Shown here piece after piece: positions 18,267-27,143 of a stretch of 64,000 nt of DNA. Position 1 is the first letter of the stretch, and each line of letters begins with the position of its first letter. Both the position numbers and the translations under genes were made by a program. This stretch comes from Pedobacter foliorum (lineage in GTDB: Bacteria > Bacteroidota > Bacteroidia > Sphingobacteriales > Sphingobacteriaceae), in assembly GCF_013266735.1 (NCBI RefSeq), contig NZ_JABSNU010000004.1, positions 248,001 through 312,000 of the forward strand. Direction: 5' to 3'. The notes under the pieces were generated by a model. The model had not been told where the DNA came from and searched no databases. It saw nothing but the letters and a program-made list of their open reading frames with translations.

Positions 18267-19751
18267 ATGTCGGTATTAAAGAAGTTTCTGGGGCAGACTG
18301 CAGTATATGGTCTGAGTACTGTATTTTCCAGACTGTTTAATTTTATACTCACACCCATTTATACGGGTAAATTTGCCGCTGGTACATATGGTATATTTAC
18401 AACAATGTATGCCTATGCTTCATTAATCAATGCGGTATTGGCCTTTGGAATGGAGAGCACTTATTTCCGTTACCTTAATAAGCATGAGGATAAAAAACAA
18501 GAAGTATATAATAATTCCTTTCTCTGCATAGCCTTTATCTCTATATTGTTTTTATCTACTGGTTTAATTTTTTCCAATTCAATAGCTGCATATTTAACAG
18601 ACGATCCGAATCAACTTAACGACTATAAACGCTACCTCCAGTTCTTTCTATGGATTTTATTTGTAGATGCGATATGTGTGATTCCATTTGCTAAATTAAG
18701 GGCTGACAATAAAGCATTTAAATATAGCCTAATTAAATTTTTGAACATTGGCTGTTTTGTGGGGTTTAATTTGATCTTTATTTATATAGTCCCCTTGGCT
18801 ATTCAGCATCATTGGCCGTTTTCGGAATGGTTTGGCTCTTGGTACAGAGGTGTTTGGGTCGGCTATGTTTTTTTAGCTAATCTGATCGCTAGTTTGGTCA
18901 CTTTCTTTCTATTGCTTCCTGAGTTTCTGAAACTTCAACTAAAATTCGATAAAGAGCTGTTTAGTAAAATGTTTTCTTACTCCTGGCCTATTCTAGTAGC
19001 TAATTTATCTTTTATAGTCAATGAGAACTTGGACAAAATTGTATTGAGCAGATTGCTGCCTGATAGTATCGCAGACCATGAGGTTGGAATTTATGGTGCA
19101 GTATGTAAGATTGCAATCTTCATTAGTATCTTTATTACCGCTTTCAGACTGGGTGCTGAGCCTTTCTTTTTTAGTCATGCAAAAAATGCAAATGCAAAAA
19201 AAACTTATGCTATTATTCTGCATTATTTTGTGATTGCTTTAGCTATTCTATTTGTGGGGCTGATCGCCAATATAGAGATATTGAAGTTTTTTATTCGGAA
19301 AAGTGAGTATTGGGTAGGATTGCCAGCTGTTCCATATTTGCTATTTGGGTACGTTTGCCTGGGGATATACATGAACCTCTCTATCTGGTATCGTTTATCA
19401 GATCAAACCCGTTTTGGTTTATACATTTCTATAGTTGGAGCCGTTATTACTATAGTTTTAAACTTTGTGCTAATACCTAAGTACAGTTACATGGGCTCTG
19501 CATGGGTATCTATGCTCGCCTATTTTGTAATGATGGTTATATCTTATGTTTTAGGACAAAAATATTATCCTATTCCTTATGATCTGAAAAGGATTTTGGC
19601 ATATTTGCTTATATCAGTGGTTCTTGTGATACTTTCCTTTTGGGTATTTAACAGGAATATTTATATTGGGAATGCATTATTGCTGGCTTTCCTTGCTGGA
19701 ATTATCTATTTTGAAAAGAACCAATTGAAATCTATTTTATTTAAAAAATGA
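18267..19751 (+). CDS. Polysaccharide flippase (Wzx/MATE-like, MOP superfamily)
   Basis: Integral membrane protein of 494 residues with about 12-14 hydrophobic segments, starting [21 protein letters not shown], the typical entry of the oligosaccharide flippase family. The role is probably transfer of a lipid-linked sugar or precursor across the inner membrane. No glycosyltransferase genes surround it; the neighbours are acylphosphatase (zero gap) and dut (4-base ATGA overlap). The conserved link to housekeeping genes suggests a cell-envelope role rather than a variable capsule locus. The substrate is unknown. Confidence 0.88.
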   Translation: MSVLKKFLGQTAVYGLSTVFSRLFNFILTPIYTGKFAAGTYGIFTTMYAYASLINAVLAFGMESTYFRYLNKHEDKKQEVYNNSFLCIAFISILFLSTGLIFSNSIAAYLTDDPNQLNDYKRYLQFFLWILFVDAICVIPFAKLRADNKAFKYSLIKFLNIGCFVGFNLIFIYIVPLAIQHHWPFSEWFGSWYRGVWVGYVFLANLIASLVTFFLLLPEFLKLQLKFDKELFSKMFSYSWPILVANLSFIVNENLDKIVLSRLLPDSIADHEVGIYGAVCKIAIFISIFITAFRLGAEPFFFSHAKNANAKKTYAIILHYFVIALAILFVGLIANIEILKFFIRKSEYWVGLPAVPYLLFGYVCLGIYMNLSIWYRLSDQTRFGLYISIVGAVITIVLNFVLIPKYSYMGSAWVSMLAYFVMMVISYVLGQKYYPIPYDLKRILAYLLISVVLVILSFWVFNRNIYIGNALLLAFLAGIIYFEKNQLKSILFKK

Positions 19752-20179
19752 ATATAAACATCATAAATAATTCTGGACATCCATTGCCTCAATATGAAAC
19801 TGAACATGCTGCAGGTATGGATATTCGCGCCTTTATAGAAACTGAAATTACCATTAAGCCTTTACAACGAGTTTTGATTCCGACAGGTTTACATATTGAA
19901 CTCCCTATTGGTTATGAAGCTCAGATTCGTCCACGTAGTGGATTGGCTTATAAGCATGGGATCAGTATTGTAAATTCACCGGGTACTATCGATGCAGATT
20001 ATCGCGGAGAATTGAAAGTTCTATTGGTTAACTTATCTGATACTGATTTTGTAGTTGCTAATGGCGATAGGATTGCTCAAATGGTTATTGCAAAGCATGA
20101 AACGATAAGCTGGAAATCGGTGGGTGAGCTGAGTGATACAACCCGTGGTGCCGGTGGTTATGGACATACAGGTAAATAA
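19748..20179 (+). CDS. dut: dUTP diphosphatase
   Basis: Hydrolyses dUTP to dUMP and pyrophosphate, keeping uracil out of DNA and feeding dTMP synthesis. It has 143 residues, the usual homotrimeric type. All five motifs are visible: [40 protein letters not shown] and the C-terminal [10 protein letters not shown] arm. Its ATG overlaps the flippase stop (ATGA), and the TPR gene begins six bases after its stop, so it sits inside an operon. Confidence 0.97.
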   Translation: MNINIINNSGHPLPQYETEHAAGMDIRAFIETEITIKPLQRVLIPTGLHIELPIGYEAQIRPRSGLAYKHGISIVNSPGTIDADYRGELKVLLVNLSDTDFVVANGDRIAQMVIAKHETISWKSVGELSDTTRGAGGYGHTGK

Positions 20180-20185
20180 TATACT

Positions 20186-21556
20186 ATGAAAAGGAAGTGG
20201 TTTTTTATGTTATTGCTTACTGGTAGCACGGCTGTGTTTGCCCAGGAACCTGTGGTTTCTACATTGGATAGCATGGCTGTAAAAACACTTTTCTTTGCTG
20301 GGTTAAAGGAAAAACTAAATGAAAATTATCCGAAAGCAGCTGAAAATTTTGATAAGCTGTTAAAGATAGACCCTAACAATTCGGCTGCTTATTTTGAGGT
20401 TGCTACGCTAAATTTCAGACAGAATAAATTGATGGAATCTGAAATGGCTATAAAAAAGGCGACTTCATTGAGCCCTCAGAATTTGTGGTACTGGAAATTA
20501 TTAGCGGAACTATATAAGCGAAAAGGGGATATGGATAATTTGGTGTTAGTTTTTGATAGACTAATTGCGCTTGCTCCAGATGAGAATTCTTATTATTTCG
20601 ATAGGTCTAACGCCTTGCTTTTAGCCGGAAAAGAAGAAGAAGCTTTAAAAGGATATGATATACTGGAAAAGAAATTTGGGTCGTCTGATGCTTTAACAGA
20701 GGCACGGCAGCGAATCAATATTGGAAAAGATGATGGCCTAGATAAGAAGACTGTTGAAAAGATTCTTGCAGAGGATGTGAAAGACGTTAAGAGTTTACTA
20801 TACACCAGTGGTGTACTTATGCAAAAGAATCAGAATGCAGAAGCTTTGGCAGTACTTAAAAAAGCAAAACAGCTTGAGTCTGATAATTTTGAAGTTGATC
20901 TGGCTATGGCCGACGTATATGGCGCTTTAAAGAATAATATTGAGGCGCAGGCATCACTAAAAAAGGCTTTTGAAAATTCTATGATGCCGGTAGACCAGAA
21001 AGTCAAAGTAGTGATGATGCTTTTTGGAGGTAAGAAGAACCAGCTGCGGATAAATGATGCCATTGAGCTCGCTACGATAGCATCAAAGATTCATCCTGAT
21101 GATCCCAAGGTTTTTGCATTGTATGGTGATGTACTTTATCAGCAAGGGGATTTACAGGCTGCCTTAGTTCAGTTTCAATCGGCATTAAAGATCACTGATC
21201 AGCTATATGTGGTATGGGAACAGGTTTTGAACATCCAGACTTCGCTAGGCTTATATAGGGATGTAATTAAAACAGCTGATGATGCTTTGTCTGTGTACCC
21301 TAACCAAGCTGTTTTGTATTATTACATGGCACTGGGCCTTCAAAATGATAACCAAAGTGCAGCTGCTTTAACAAATATTAAAATGGCGCTTCAGTTGGAT
21401 GCGGAAAATCCGTTGTATGTGGAGTATTATGGTGATATTTTATTCCTAAAAGGGGATAAAGATTTGGCGTTGGTGCAGTGGAAAAAGGCTAAAATAGCCG
21501 GGAATGATTCAGAGAAGTTAAATAAGAAGATTAATGAGAAGAAATATATTCAATAG
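20186..21556 (+). CDS. Secreted tetratricopeptide-repeat protein
   Basis: A 456-residue protein with an N-terminal signal peptide (RKWFFMLLLTGSTAVFAQ, cleavage after AQ likely), followed by about ten TPR-like helical repeats (for example NYPKAAENFDKLLKIDPNNS and QGDLQAALVQFQSALKI). It probably acts as a periplasmic or outer-membrane-associated scaffold. The downstream DUF4292 lipoprotein gene overlaps its end by 23 bases, and the EnvC-like gene follows, suggesting a shared role in the cell envelope. I do not know a specific function. Confidence 0.85.
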   Translation: MKRKWFFMLLLTGSTAVFAQEPVVSTLDSMAVKTLFFAGLKEKLNENYPKAAENFDKLLKIDPNNSAAYFEVATLNFRQNKLMESEMAIKKATSLSPQNLWYWKLLAELYKRKGDMDNLVLVFDRLIALAPDENSYYFDRSNALLLAGKEEEALKGYDILEKKFGSSDALTEARQRINIGKDDGLDKKTVEKILAEDVKDVKSLLYTSGVLMQKNQNAEALAVLKKAKQLESDNFEVDLAMADVYGALKNNIEAQASLKKAFENSMMPVDQKVKVVMMLFGGKKNQLRINDAIELATIASKIHPDDPKVFALYGDVLYQQGDLQAALVQFQSALKITDQLYVVWEQVLNIQTSLGLYRDVIKTADDALSVYPNQAVLYYYMALGLQNDNQSAAALTNIKMALQLDAENPLYVEYYGDILFLKGDKDLALVQWKKAKIAGNDSEKLNKKINEKKYIQ

Positions 21557-22319
21557 CTTGCTATTTCTTGCGTTTGTTTCAGTAATAATGGCTTGCAAGA
21601 CTAAGAAACTTATTGTTAAACCACCCAAGACGGTAACAGAAACGCCGGTGGATAGTAAGAAATCGGAAACTATTAAGGAGCTTAGATCTAAGGACATTTC
21701 ATTCAATACATTGTCTCTTAAAGCCAAGGCTAATCTTGATGTTAATGGAAATTCCAATAATGTTAACATGAATATCAGGATGGAGAAAGACAAAAAGATC
21801 TGGGTAAGTATTACCGCACTTGGTATTGAAGTAGCAAGAGCATTAATTACTCCAGATAGTATTAAGGTTAGAAACAACTTGCAAGGTGTTTATTTAAAAA
21901 AACCTTTTAATTATGTTCACACTTATACCAATAAACAGGTTAATTTTGAGTTGTTACAAGCGATATTTTCAGGGAATACTGTTAAAGAGTTCTTTAGGGA
22001 TGAAACCTTAATAGCTCAGGAAAATGCAGTTTGGACACTTAGTGGGGTTAATGAGGGTTTAGCTTATCGGGTAATTTTTAATACCTTGCTAAAGGTTAAT
22101 GAGAACAATCTTAATGATATTGCATCCGGGAGATCTTTGAGGGTTGCTTATGGAGAATATCAAAATATTAATGGCTATCTATTTCCAACTGATCTGAAAA
22201 TTAACTCGATGGCAGGAGATAAGAGAATCAATATTAATATGGAGTTTTCGAAAATTGAAAGCAATGTTCCACTTGATTTTCCGTTTAATGTTCCAAATAA
22301 GTACGAGGTAATAAACTGA
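21534..22319 (+). CDS. DUF4292 lipoprotein
   Basis: Predicted lipoprotein of 261 residues. The signal peptide ends in a lipobox, FVSVIMAC (Cys about 21). The mature part has the DUF4292 pattern of beta-strands, such as LKAKANLDVNGNSNNVNMNIRMEKDKKIWVSI in its first third (positions about 58-90, seen here in part), resembling LolA/LolB-like folds. Such a fold would suit lipid or lipoprotein handling at the outer membrane, but this is inference. The ATG lies inside the end of the TPR gene, giving a 23-base overlap in another frame. The EnvC-like gene starts 20 bases later. Confidence 0.82.
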   Translation: MRRNIFNSLLFLAFVSVIMACKTKKLIVKPPKTVTETPVDSKKSETIKELRSKDISFNTLSLKAKANLDVNGNSNNVNMNIRMEKDKKIWVSITALGIEVARALITPDSIKVRNNLQGVYLKKPFNYVHTYTNKQVNFELLQAIFSGNTVKEFFRDETLIAQENAVWTLSGVNEGLAYRVIFNTLLKVNENNLNDIASGRSLRVAYGEYQNINGYLFPTDLKINSMAGDKRININMEFSKIESNVPLDFPFNVPNKYEVIN

Positions 22320-22339
22320 TTTTTTATACTTTTGATGCA

Positions 22340-23614
22340 ATGAAGCTAAACAAATTACTTTTACTCCTCTTGTTTGTACTATCTGCCTCTGTCGTTTTTG
22401 GACAAAGTAGCGCAGAGTTGAAAAGAAAAAAAGAAGCAATACAACGCGAAATTGATTTGTTGCAGAAAAATGCCAATAAAGCTGCAAATAACAAAAAGCT
22501 TACTTTGAGTCAGATCAATGCACTAAACGCGAAGATAGGTTTAATGCAAAGCAAGATCTCTGTAATCAATTCGGAGATGAAGAATCTTGATAATCAGATT
22601 CATGAGAATACTAATGTCGTTCATAATTTAAAGGGACAATTAGGACAGCTTAAAAAGGAGTATGCAAGTATGATCAGGTTTGCTCAGCGCAATCGGAATT
22701 CTTATGATAAGATGATGTTTATTTTTGCAGCAAGTGACTTTAACCAAGCATATAAGCGGATTAAGTACCTGCAACAATTTGGTCAGTACCGTAAAAAGCA
22801 GGCCGATTACATTCAGGGTAAACAGAAAGACCTTAACTACAAGATTGTAATTTTAGATAAGAATCTTAAGGAGAAGAGCAGCCTTTTGCATGAACAAGAG
22901 CAAGAGAAGAATAAACTTGGAAAGAATAAGAACGAGCAATCTCAAGTGCTGAATAAGTTTAGTAAAGAAGAAAAGCAGTATAGACAAGACATTGCAACGC
23001 GAAAAAAAATATCAGCTCAGCTTGACAGAAATATTCGCGCAGCTATTGCGAGGGAGATTGAAAAAGCCAGAAGAGAAGCAGAAGAGGAACGTTTAGCGGC
23101 CGAAAGAGCGGCAGCTGCACGAGCTAAAGCAGAGAACAAACCAGCCCCTGTTGCCGCAGCTCCAAAGGCTAAAACAAGTGGAGGGTACCTGACTGCAACT
23201 CCAGAGGCGGCAAGATTATCCTCCCAATTTGAAAGTAATAGAGGTTCGTTGCCATGGCCTGTTGCTACCGGTTCAATTACCGAGCGATTTGGTAGGCACA
23301 TGGAAGGGCAGGCTTCATATACAAACGACGGAGTAAATATTGAAACTGCTGAAGGAGCTTCCGTACGTGCAGTGTTTAATGGTAAGGTTACTACTGTAAT
23401 GGAACAATTCGGCAGGTATTTCGTGTTGATCAAGCATGGAGAATATTTTACAGTTTACCAGAACTTAAAGTCTGTTAATGTATCTAAAGATCAGGAAGTG
23501 TCTACAAAACAAACGATAGGTACCGTCGGTACTACAGAGGGTACTCCACAGTTGCAATTCCAGATCAGACGCGGAATGGCGGCACAGAATCCAGAAGCAT
23601 GGATAGCAAAATAG
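22340..23614 (+). CDS. EnvC-like murein hydrolase activator with degenerate M23 domain
   Basis: A 424-residue secreted protein: signal peptide (LLLLLFVLSASVVFGQ), then a long coiled coil (about 22-270, K/E/Q-rich), an Ala-rich linker, and a C-terminal LytM/M23 domain (about 305-424). The usual zinc ligands are absent: the first motif reads YTNDGVNIE where active enzymes have HxGxD, and LQFQIRRG replaces HLHFEIR. It is therefore probably not a peptidase but, like EnvC, an activator of a cell-division amidase. It is the last gene of the dut-TPR-DUF4292 run. Confidence 0.88.
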   Translation: MKLNKLLLLLLFVLSASVVFGQSSAELKRKKEAIQREIDLLQKNANKAANNKKLTLSQINALNAKIGLMQSKISVINSEMKNLDNQIHENTNVVHNLKGQLGQLKKEYASMIRFAQRNRNSYDKMMFIFAASDFNQAYKRIKYLQQFGQYRKKQADYIQGKQKDLNYKIVILDKNLKEKSSLLHEQEQEKNKLGKNKNEQSQVLNKFSKEEKQYRQDIATRKKISAQLDRNIRAAIAREIEKARREAEEERLAAERAAAARAKAENKPAPVAAAPKAKTSGGYLTATPEAARLSSQFESNRGSLPWPVATGSITERFGRHMEGQASYTNDGVNIETAEGASVRAVFNGKVTTVMEQFGRYFVLIKHGEYFTVYQNLKSVNVSKDQEVSTKQTIGTVGTTEGTPQLQFQIRRGMAAQNPEAWIAK

Positions 23615-23672
23615 GATATTGTGGATTATAAATGTTTATATTTGTATTAATTAATTATAAATCAGTAAGAAA

Positions 23673-24065
23673 ATGTATAGAGGGACGTTAATTGAATTCC
23701 TGAACATGGGTGGCGGCGAGATAATGCTCATCCTGGCGGTGGTACTTTTGTTATTTGGAGGTAAAAAATTACCCGAATTGGCAAGAGGTTTAGGGAAAGG
23801 AATCAGAGATTTTAAAGATGCCTCTGAAGGCGTTAAAAGAGAAATCCATCGTAACATAAATTCCGTAGGTATTGTTGATGATATCGAATCGGTTATTAAT
23901 GACACCAATACTAATCGTCATCATCCTTCTGAGACTACGCCGGAGCCACAAGCTGAAGCTGTAGAGCAAACTAAGGAGCCTTTGGATTTTGAAAAGCAGG
24001 ATCTTGTTGCTGCAAATAACAATACAGAGAACACTAAAATAGAAACAGATAAAACTAAACTTTAA
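23673..24065 (+). CDS. tatA: Sec-independent translocase TatA/E, long form
   Basis: Pore-forming subunit of the twin-arginine translocation system. It has 130 residues: a short N-terminus, a membrane helix ([20 protein letters not shown]), an amphipathic helix ([14 protein letters not shown]), then a long acidic, low-complexity tail (about 60-130). A second, shorter tatA follows 10 bases later, and tatC is at 47.8-48.7 kb on the other strand. A TATATTTG box at 23637-23644 may be the -7 element of its promoter, with a weak partner. Confidence 0.93.
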   Translation: MYRGTLIEFLNMGGGEIMLILAVVLLLFGGKKLPELARGLGKGIRDFKDASEGVKREIHRNINSVGIVDDIESVINDTNTNRHHPSETTPEPQAEAVEQTKEPLDFEKQDLVAANNNTENTKIETDKTKL

Positions 24066-24075
24066 CTAAAATATC

Positions 24076-24279
24076 ATGTTAAACACAACGATATCAGCTG
24101 CATTAGGTGGCATGGAAATAGCCGTTATTCTTGTAATAGTACTTTTACTTTTTGGAGGTAGAAAGATTCCTGAATTAATGAAAGGTCTTGGAAAAGGTAT
24201 TAAGGAATTTAAAGATGGCAAAGACGGGGTTGATGATAATGAAACGGTAGAAAGAAACCGTACCAACAAACCGTTATAG
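24076..24279 (+). CDS. tatA: Sec-independent translocase TatA/E, short form
   Basis: A second TatA of 67 residues: membrane helix ([20 protein letters not shown]) and amphipathic helix ([19 protein letters not shown]) with a short charged tail. It is 10 bases after the longer tatA and similar in the core, so the pair looks like a tandem duplication in which the first copy kept or gained an extended tail. One copy may serve as TatA and the other in a TatB- or TatE-like role; Bacteroidota usually lack a clear TatB. Confidence 0.93.
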   Translation: MLNTTISAALGGMEIAVILVIVLLLFGGRKIPELMKGLGKGIKEFKDGKDGVDDNETVERNRTNKPL

Positions 24280-24313
24280 GTTTTAGAACCTAATTTTTAA
24301 TCTTAATGTATTC

Positions 24314-25750
24314 TTGAATTTGAAGAAGTATAGCTCCTTAACAGAGATACAAACTCTTATTGATCAAAAAAAGCTCAGCTTACCTGAGTTGTTAGATTAT
24401 TATTTTAAGCAAATAGAAGCTCATCAACACCTCAATGCATTCAATGAGGTGTTTTTTTATTCGGCTTCTGAGCATGCTAAGCAAGTGCAGGTGAAAATTG
24501 ATAATGGAACTGCCGGCAAACTTGCAGGAATGGTAATTGGTATAAAAGATAATATATCCTATAAAGACCATATTGTTACCGCTTCTTCAAAAATGCTCGA
24601 AGGTTTTGTGTCTCCATATTCTGCTACCGTTGTCGAAAGATTGATAAAAGAAGATGCCGTTATTATAGGTAGGCTTAATTGTGATGAATTTGCAATGGGT
24701 GGTTCCAATGAAACTTCTTATTATGGTCCTGTAAGTAATGCCGCAGATACTGAAAGGGTGGCAGGTGGATCATCAGGCGGTTCAGCTGTTGCTGTTCAAG
24801 CTGATTTATGCTTGTCTGCTCTGGGAACTGATACTGGAGGGTCTGTAAGACAACCGGCTGCTTTCTGTGGGTGTATAGGCTTTAAGCCTACTTATGGACG
24901 TATTTCAAGATATGGCGTAATTGCCTATGCTTCGTCTTTTGATCAGGTTGGCACTATCACATCTTCGGTTAGTGACGCAGCCGTATTGCTTGAGGTTTTA
25001 GCGGGAGCTGACGATTACGATAGTACTGTTTCTAAAAGAGAAGTACCCGCGTATTCTGCAAATCTAAATAATGACTCGAAAAAGAAAATTGCAGTTATTA
25101 GAGAGACTTTAGAAAGTGAAGCATTAGACCCCGCAATTAAGAGTTCAATATTGGATGCAATTGAGCGATTTAAAGTTCAAGGACATACGGTTGAATACGT
25201 GTCATTTGATTTGCTTGACTATCTGGTGCCCGCTTATTATGTGCTTACCACAGCAGAAGCTTCATCTAATTTATCTCGTTATGATGGTGTACATTACGGT
25301 CATCGTAATCTGGATGCGACTAATTTAAATGATCTCTATAAAAAATCAAGAGCAGAGGGATTTGGTGAGGAAGTAAAAAGAAGGATATTACTAGGGACTT
25401 TTGTTTTAAGTGCCGGTTATTATGATGCCTACTATCAGAAAGCACAGCAAGTAAGAAGGTTGATCAGAGATAAGATGGAAGAGATGTTGAAAGAGTTTGA
25501 TGTAGTTTTAACTCCTGTAACCCCAACACCAGCTTTTAAAATTGGCGATAATATAGATGATCCATTGGTAATGTATATGGCTGATATATTTACAGTATTG
25601 GCTTCTTTAACAGGGATTCCAGCTGTAGCCCTACCTTTGGGCAATAATGATGAGGGTTTGCCGTTAAGTATTCAATTGATGACCAAACATTTTAGGGAGG
25701 AAGAGCTACTTTCTTTGTCTCAAACATTTTTAAATGAAAGATTAAACTAG
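24314..25750 (+). CDS. gatA: Amidase family, GatA-type amidotransferase subunit A
   Basis: Glutaminase subunit that supplies ammonia to convert misacylated Glu-tRNA(Gln) or Asp-tRNA(Asn). It has 478 residues, normal for GatA. The amidase triad is intact: K78 (GIKDNIS), S153 (VAGGSSGGS) and S177 (GTDTGGSVRQPA). No in-frame ATG exists near the N-terminus; TTG codons at 24314 and 24320 are the candidates, and the first gives the full N-terminal helix. gatB and gatC are not in the window. A stand-alone amidase is possible but less likely given the close match. Confidence 0.92.
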   Translation: MNLKKYSSLTEIQTLIDQKKLSLPELLDYYFKQIEAHQHLNAFNEVFFYSASEHAKQVQVKIDNGTAGKLAGMVIGIKDNISYKDHIVTASSKMLEGFVSPYSATVVERLIKEDAVIIGRLNCDEFAMGGSNETSYYGPVSNAADTERVAGGSSGGSAVAVQADLCLSALGTDTGGSVRQPAAFCGCIGFKPTYGRISRYGVIAYASSFDQVGTITSSVSDAAVLLEVLAGADDYDSTVSKREVPAYSANLNNDSKKKIAVIRETLESEALDPAIKSSILDAIERFKVQGHTVEYVSFDLLDYLVPAYYVLTTAEASSNLSRYDGVHYGHRNLDATNLNDLYKKSRAEGFGEEVKRRILLGTFVLSAGYYDAYYQKAQQVRRLIRDKMEEMLKEFDVVLTPVTPTPAFKIGDNIDDPLVMYMADIFTVLASLTGIPAVALPLGNNDEGLPLSIQLMTKHFREEELLSLSQTFLNERLN

Positions 25751-25786
25751 GGAGGTTATTTACAATAGCCTTTAAAGCAGTATGAA

Positions 25787-27004
25787 ATGCCTATGAAAAT
25801 AAAAGTACATCTCGTATCCTATTGCATTCTAGCGTTTATTAGCTTTTCGGCGACAGCTCAACAACACGGGTTGATTTTAAATGATACTACTTCAGTACCT
25901 GAAGTTGATGAAACCCCATTGTTTAACAACTATAACTTCAATTATAAAAATAGACTAGATTCTATTCAAAAGACTGTTCCTCTTACTTATAATGAATATG
26001 TACAAAAGTACATAGATATTTATAGCGGAAGGAAGGACATGATGGGTAAGATGTTAGGCCTATCGGATTACTATTTCCCAATTTTTGAAAAGGCACTTAA
26101 AAGCCTTAATATTCCGGAGGAAATCAAGTACCTGCCAATTATAGAGTCGTCAATGAATCCTCATGCAGTTTCCAGGGTTGGCGCTACGGGTTTGTGGCAA
26201 TTTATGTTTGGCACGGCCAGAGAGTATGGCTTAAATATGGATAACTTTGTTGATGACAGAAAAGATCCAATACAAGCAAGTTATGCAGCGGCGACCTATT
26301 TTAGGGATGCATATGAGGAACTGGGTGACTGGCTCTTGGCTATTGCGGCCTACAATTGTGGTATGGGGAATGTGAAAAGGGCAATGGAGAAATCCAACTC
26401 TAACGATTTCTGGGAACTTAGAAAGTTTTTACCTACAGAGACAAGGAACTATGTGCCTGCATTTATAGCTGCGGTATATGTGATGAAGTGCTCCGATAAG
26501 CATCAAATCAACTCTCAAAGACCATCTTATATAAAAATTACAGATACTATTCAAGTTAATCGCTTTATTTCTATTCCTACATTAGCTAAGGCTTTAAATA
26601 TGGATGAAGAAGAGCTTTGTACTTTAAATCCTTCCTATAAGAAGAAGATTGTTAATGGCACTGAGTTAGAGCCTAAACGTGTCATTGTCCCAAAAGTAAG
26701 TCTGGCTAATTTTGCACAGATTTATGAAGTGCTTAATACAGATATTGAGACTAATATGAAAGTGGTTCTGGCATCAAATGATGAGACAAGACCAGCCAGA
26801 AGAGTAAAATCAAAACCACTTTTCTTCTTTCATAAGGTTAGGCCCGGCCAAAATTTAGGTGCTATTGCTAATAAATATCATGTGGAAGTTCAAGATCTTA
26901 AAGTTTGGAACAAGTTAAAAAACTTGACAATCGTTCCTGGACAGAAGATAAAAGTGTATAGTTCCCATGTAGAAAGCGACATCCCAAGCCGCCTGAAAAG
27001 TTAG
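25787..27004 (+). CDS. Lytic murein transglycosylase, MltD-like, with LysM
   Basis: Secreted peptidoglycan lyase of 405 residues. A signal peptide (ending SATAQ, about 25) is followed by a goose-lysozyme-like SLT domain (about 100-235), with catalytic E120 in LPIIESSMNPHAVS and the typical GATGLWQFM and AYNCG motifs. A LysM-type repeat near the C-terminus (about 348-395, FHKVRPGQNLGAIANKYHV) should bind glycan strands. MltD of E. coli has the same order. Two in-frame ATGs (25787, 25793) are possible; the first is used here. No operon partner is evident. Confidence 0.92.
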   Translation: MPMKIKVHLVSYCILAFISFSATAQQHGLILNDTTSVPEVDETPLFNNYNFNYKNRLDSIQKTVPLTYNEYVQKYIDIYSGRKDMMGKMLGLSDYYFPIFEKALKSLNIPEEIKYLPIIESSMNPHAVSRVGATGLWQFMFGTAREYGLNMDNFVDDRKDPIQASYAAATYFRDAYEELGDWLLAIAAYNCGMGNVKRAMEKSNSNDFWELRKFLPTETRNYVPAFIAAVYVMKCSDKHQINSQRPSYIKITDTIQVNRFISIPTLAKALNMDEEELCTLNPSYKKKIVNGTELEPKRVIVPKVSLANFAQIYEVLNTDIETNMKVVLASNDETRPARRVKSKPLFFFHKVRPGQNLGAIANKYHVEVQDLKVWNKLKNLTIVPGQKIKVYSSHVESDIPSRLKS

Positions 27005-27113
27005 CATTCAGTTTGTTTATTTTCCTGTTCATTTTGTTCATAATTGCGTTTAAATAAGAGTTATCCGTAATTTAATTGGCTTTTTTTTATTTTAAGCCTT
27101 AGTAAAAGAATTG

Positions 27114-27121
27114 TAACTTTG
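27114..27121 (+). promoter_or_regulatory. -7 element of the maeB promoter
   Basis: TAACTTTG is an exact match to the Bacteroidota consensus TAnnTTTG and lies 22 bases before the maeB ATG, giving a leader of about 16 bases. The -33 region is weak (TTTA at 27091-27094, 19 bases upstream). Confidence 0.5.
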
Positions 27122-27143
27122 ATCCTTTACAATTGACAATTTT

